Origin: Argopecten irradians | Lineage: Eukaryota > Mollusca > Bivalvia > Pectinida > Pectinidae | Reading direction: 5' to 3' | DNA length: 64,000 nucleotides | Assembly (NCBI RefSeq): GCF_041381155.1 | Contig: NC_091147.1 | Location: 16,467,318-16,531,317 of the forward strand | Part shown: positions 62,996-64,000 of the stretch, piece after piece | How positions within the stretch are numbered: position 1 is the first letter of the stretch | How the letters are laid out: each line of letters starts with the position of its first letter | Notes under the pieces: model-generated | The model's input: only the letters and a program-made list of their open reading frames with translations | The model's database searches: none | Told to the model about the DNA's origin: nothing | Position numbers and translations under genes: made by a program

Positions 62996-63125
62996 GTTAT
63001 ATAGTCAGTTACTGACCCCTAAACAGTAAAGGCATAGAGGGTTAGTAAGAAGTATAGGAGGCTCGGGCTACATAAATCTTACTGACCCTCTATGCTTTAT
63101 AGGGGTCAGTAACTGACTATATAAC
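62996..63125. repeat. Palindrome, about 55 bp arms
   Basis: GTTATATAGTCAGTTACTGA + CCCCT on the left is perfectly inverted at 63101-63125. The match continues inward through GGCATAGAGGGT.AGTAAGA. The centre is GTATAGGAGGCTCGGGC. A related TATAGGGGGTCAGTATA piece lies at 60290. Foldback/MITE-like and young. Confidence 0.8.
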
Positions 63126-63575
63126 TAATATTATAAACCAAAATATTTTCGTGTGAGATTAAATTTTACGTATTTCGCATATGATAAGACATGAAAATAT
63201 CTTTCTCCATGAAGACGCTAAATTAAGTCGGTTTACAGTATGTATTTAAACTATTCTTATCTATTTATGATATATCGATATGTACGGATTCCTATTCATA
63301 CGGGGTTTCGTCAATGATGGTCACGTTACAATGCAAGTCATCAGGTTTCCGATATTACCCGAATGTTATAAACAAGACGTTCATTCTTTGAAAATGTATG
63401 ATATTTCTTCCCGCTATCTGAATGTTATGTTGGTGCTTTTATGAATCAGACACACCATATGAAATACATCTATATTCACACGTTAGATGTTTTATAACAG
63501 TTTTGATAGAGTGAGAATAATATGATATATATCTTAGCAATAATGCAAATGAAATATGATGTTTATTGTTTCCAG
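63126..63575. other. Upstream of the terminal exon
   Basis: AT-rich, nothing recognised apart from the pyrimidine-containing splice acceptor (TTTATTGTTTCCAG) that ends it. Confidence 0.4.
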
Positions 63576-63717
63576 ATGTCGTGTATCCACATCTATGGAT
63601 CCACTTTGGGGCGGAATGACCGGTATTTTATCCAATGTTATAATTACGAATATCTGAAAGTCGAAGGAGACACTTTAACGGGGTCGCATTTAGGGAACAG
63701 TAGCTCTCAATTAACAG
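63576..63717 (+). CDS. Partial gene: exon resembling the first beta-trefoil lobe
   Basis: Bounded by TTTCCAG| at 63575 and CAG|GTACGT at 63717/63718. It opens with ATG and encodes 47 codons plus one base: MSCIHIYGSTLGRNDRYFIQ then CYNYEYLKVEGDTLTGSHLG and NSSSQLT. RYFIQCYNYEYLKVEGDTLTG lines up with VFIQTNNRKFLTVRYGAVVG of the gene at 46882-50513 (F-I-Q-x2-N-x2-[FY]-L-x-V...G), and both exons end in phase 1 at the same point of the fold. It is probably a related gene on the opposite strand continuing past the window edge. It may use the leader exon near 55017-55060. Confidence 0.5.
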
Positions 63718-63875
63718 GTACGTGCCTACCTATTAAACTGGGGATATGTATTTATCACATAATGTACCTGATATCCAGTGAGTTCGCCCTTGGAATATGT
63801 TTTGCTTATGTCACTAGTGTACATTATCATTATCATTACAGTCCTGAGTGATTGTCATTCGCTGAAATTTCATTT

Positions 63876-63930
63876 TGACGTCATTACTTGACTTGACGTC
63901 AAGATTCGATGAAGTCATGATAAAATGGCG
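63876..63930. promoter_or_regulatory. Paired CRE octamers and YY1-type site
   Basis: TGACGTCA at 63876-63883 and 63894-63901, then AAAATGGCGGCC near 63923-63934, which fits the YY1 core. It lies in the intron after the terminal exon. Motif evidence only. Confidence 0.3.
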
Positions 63931-64000
63931 GCCCCGTTTGATTTTTGCGACACATTTTGAAGATAAAATGCGTTATAGAAAACTATCCTGATCTATCTAT

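Overview
This is a 64 kb piece of animal nuclear DNA. It is AT-rich, with long introns, GT-AG splice junctions, many palindromic elements and minisatellites, and remnants of LINE, SINE-like, Crypton-like and LTR elements. The gene families (NXPE, KIAA1958/Crypton-like, B-box/NHL, ShKT-mucin, TMTC4) and several dispersed repeats point to a marine bivalve mollusc, possibly a scallop. That assignment is inference; no search was run.

Layout. 0-10 kb: intron-less B-box/NHL-like gene (3105-4604, minus), a decayed fragment of a paralogue (about 7295-7450), foldback elements and a 0.9 kb tandem duplication (8169-9957). 10-20 kb: four-exon minus-strand gene for a signal peptide / two ShKT domains / Thr-Ser-rich stalk / membrane anchor (10318-16379). 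Its second intron starts with about 56 copies of its own exon end plus splice donor. A duplicated first exon with its upstream region lies at 18.3-19.5 kb. 20-25 kb: repeats only. 25.6-36.2 kb: complete 14-exon TMTC4 (minus; every exon phase closes, 784 aa), with one minisatellite made of the exon 8 splice acceptor and a MITE abutting the exon 1 donor. 36-43 kb: palindromes, LINE debris, a MITE and a candidate TMTC4 5' exon. 43.1-45.3 kb: NXPE-family gene (plus), with a one-base frame conflict at its splice junction. 46.9-50.5 kb: a four-exon minus-strand gene whose 272 aa product looks like a beta-trefoil of the FGF/IL-1 type. 51-60 kb: SINE-like copies, a candidate TATA/kappaB promoter, and a degraded LINE. 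60.6-62.7 kb: broken KIAA1958/Crypton-type tyrosine recombinase gene, interrupted by a 352 bp TRIM (LTR kin) whose LTRs carry a tRNA-Thr-like sequence. 63.6 kb: an exon resembling the first lobe of the beta-trefoil gene, running off the window.

The most notable features are: (1) two minisatellites whose unit is a splice junction, donor in the ShKT gene and acceptor in TMTC4, plus one amplifying a probable 5' UTR; (2) two unannotated beta-trefoil loci 13 kb apart with FGF/IL-1-like features; (3) a TRIM with tRNA-bearing LTRs. Gene models come from reading splice sites and phases by eye. No expression or homology search was available.
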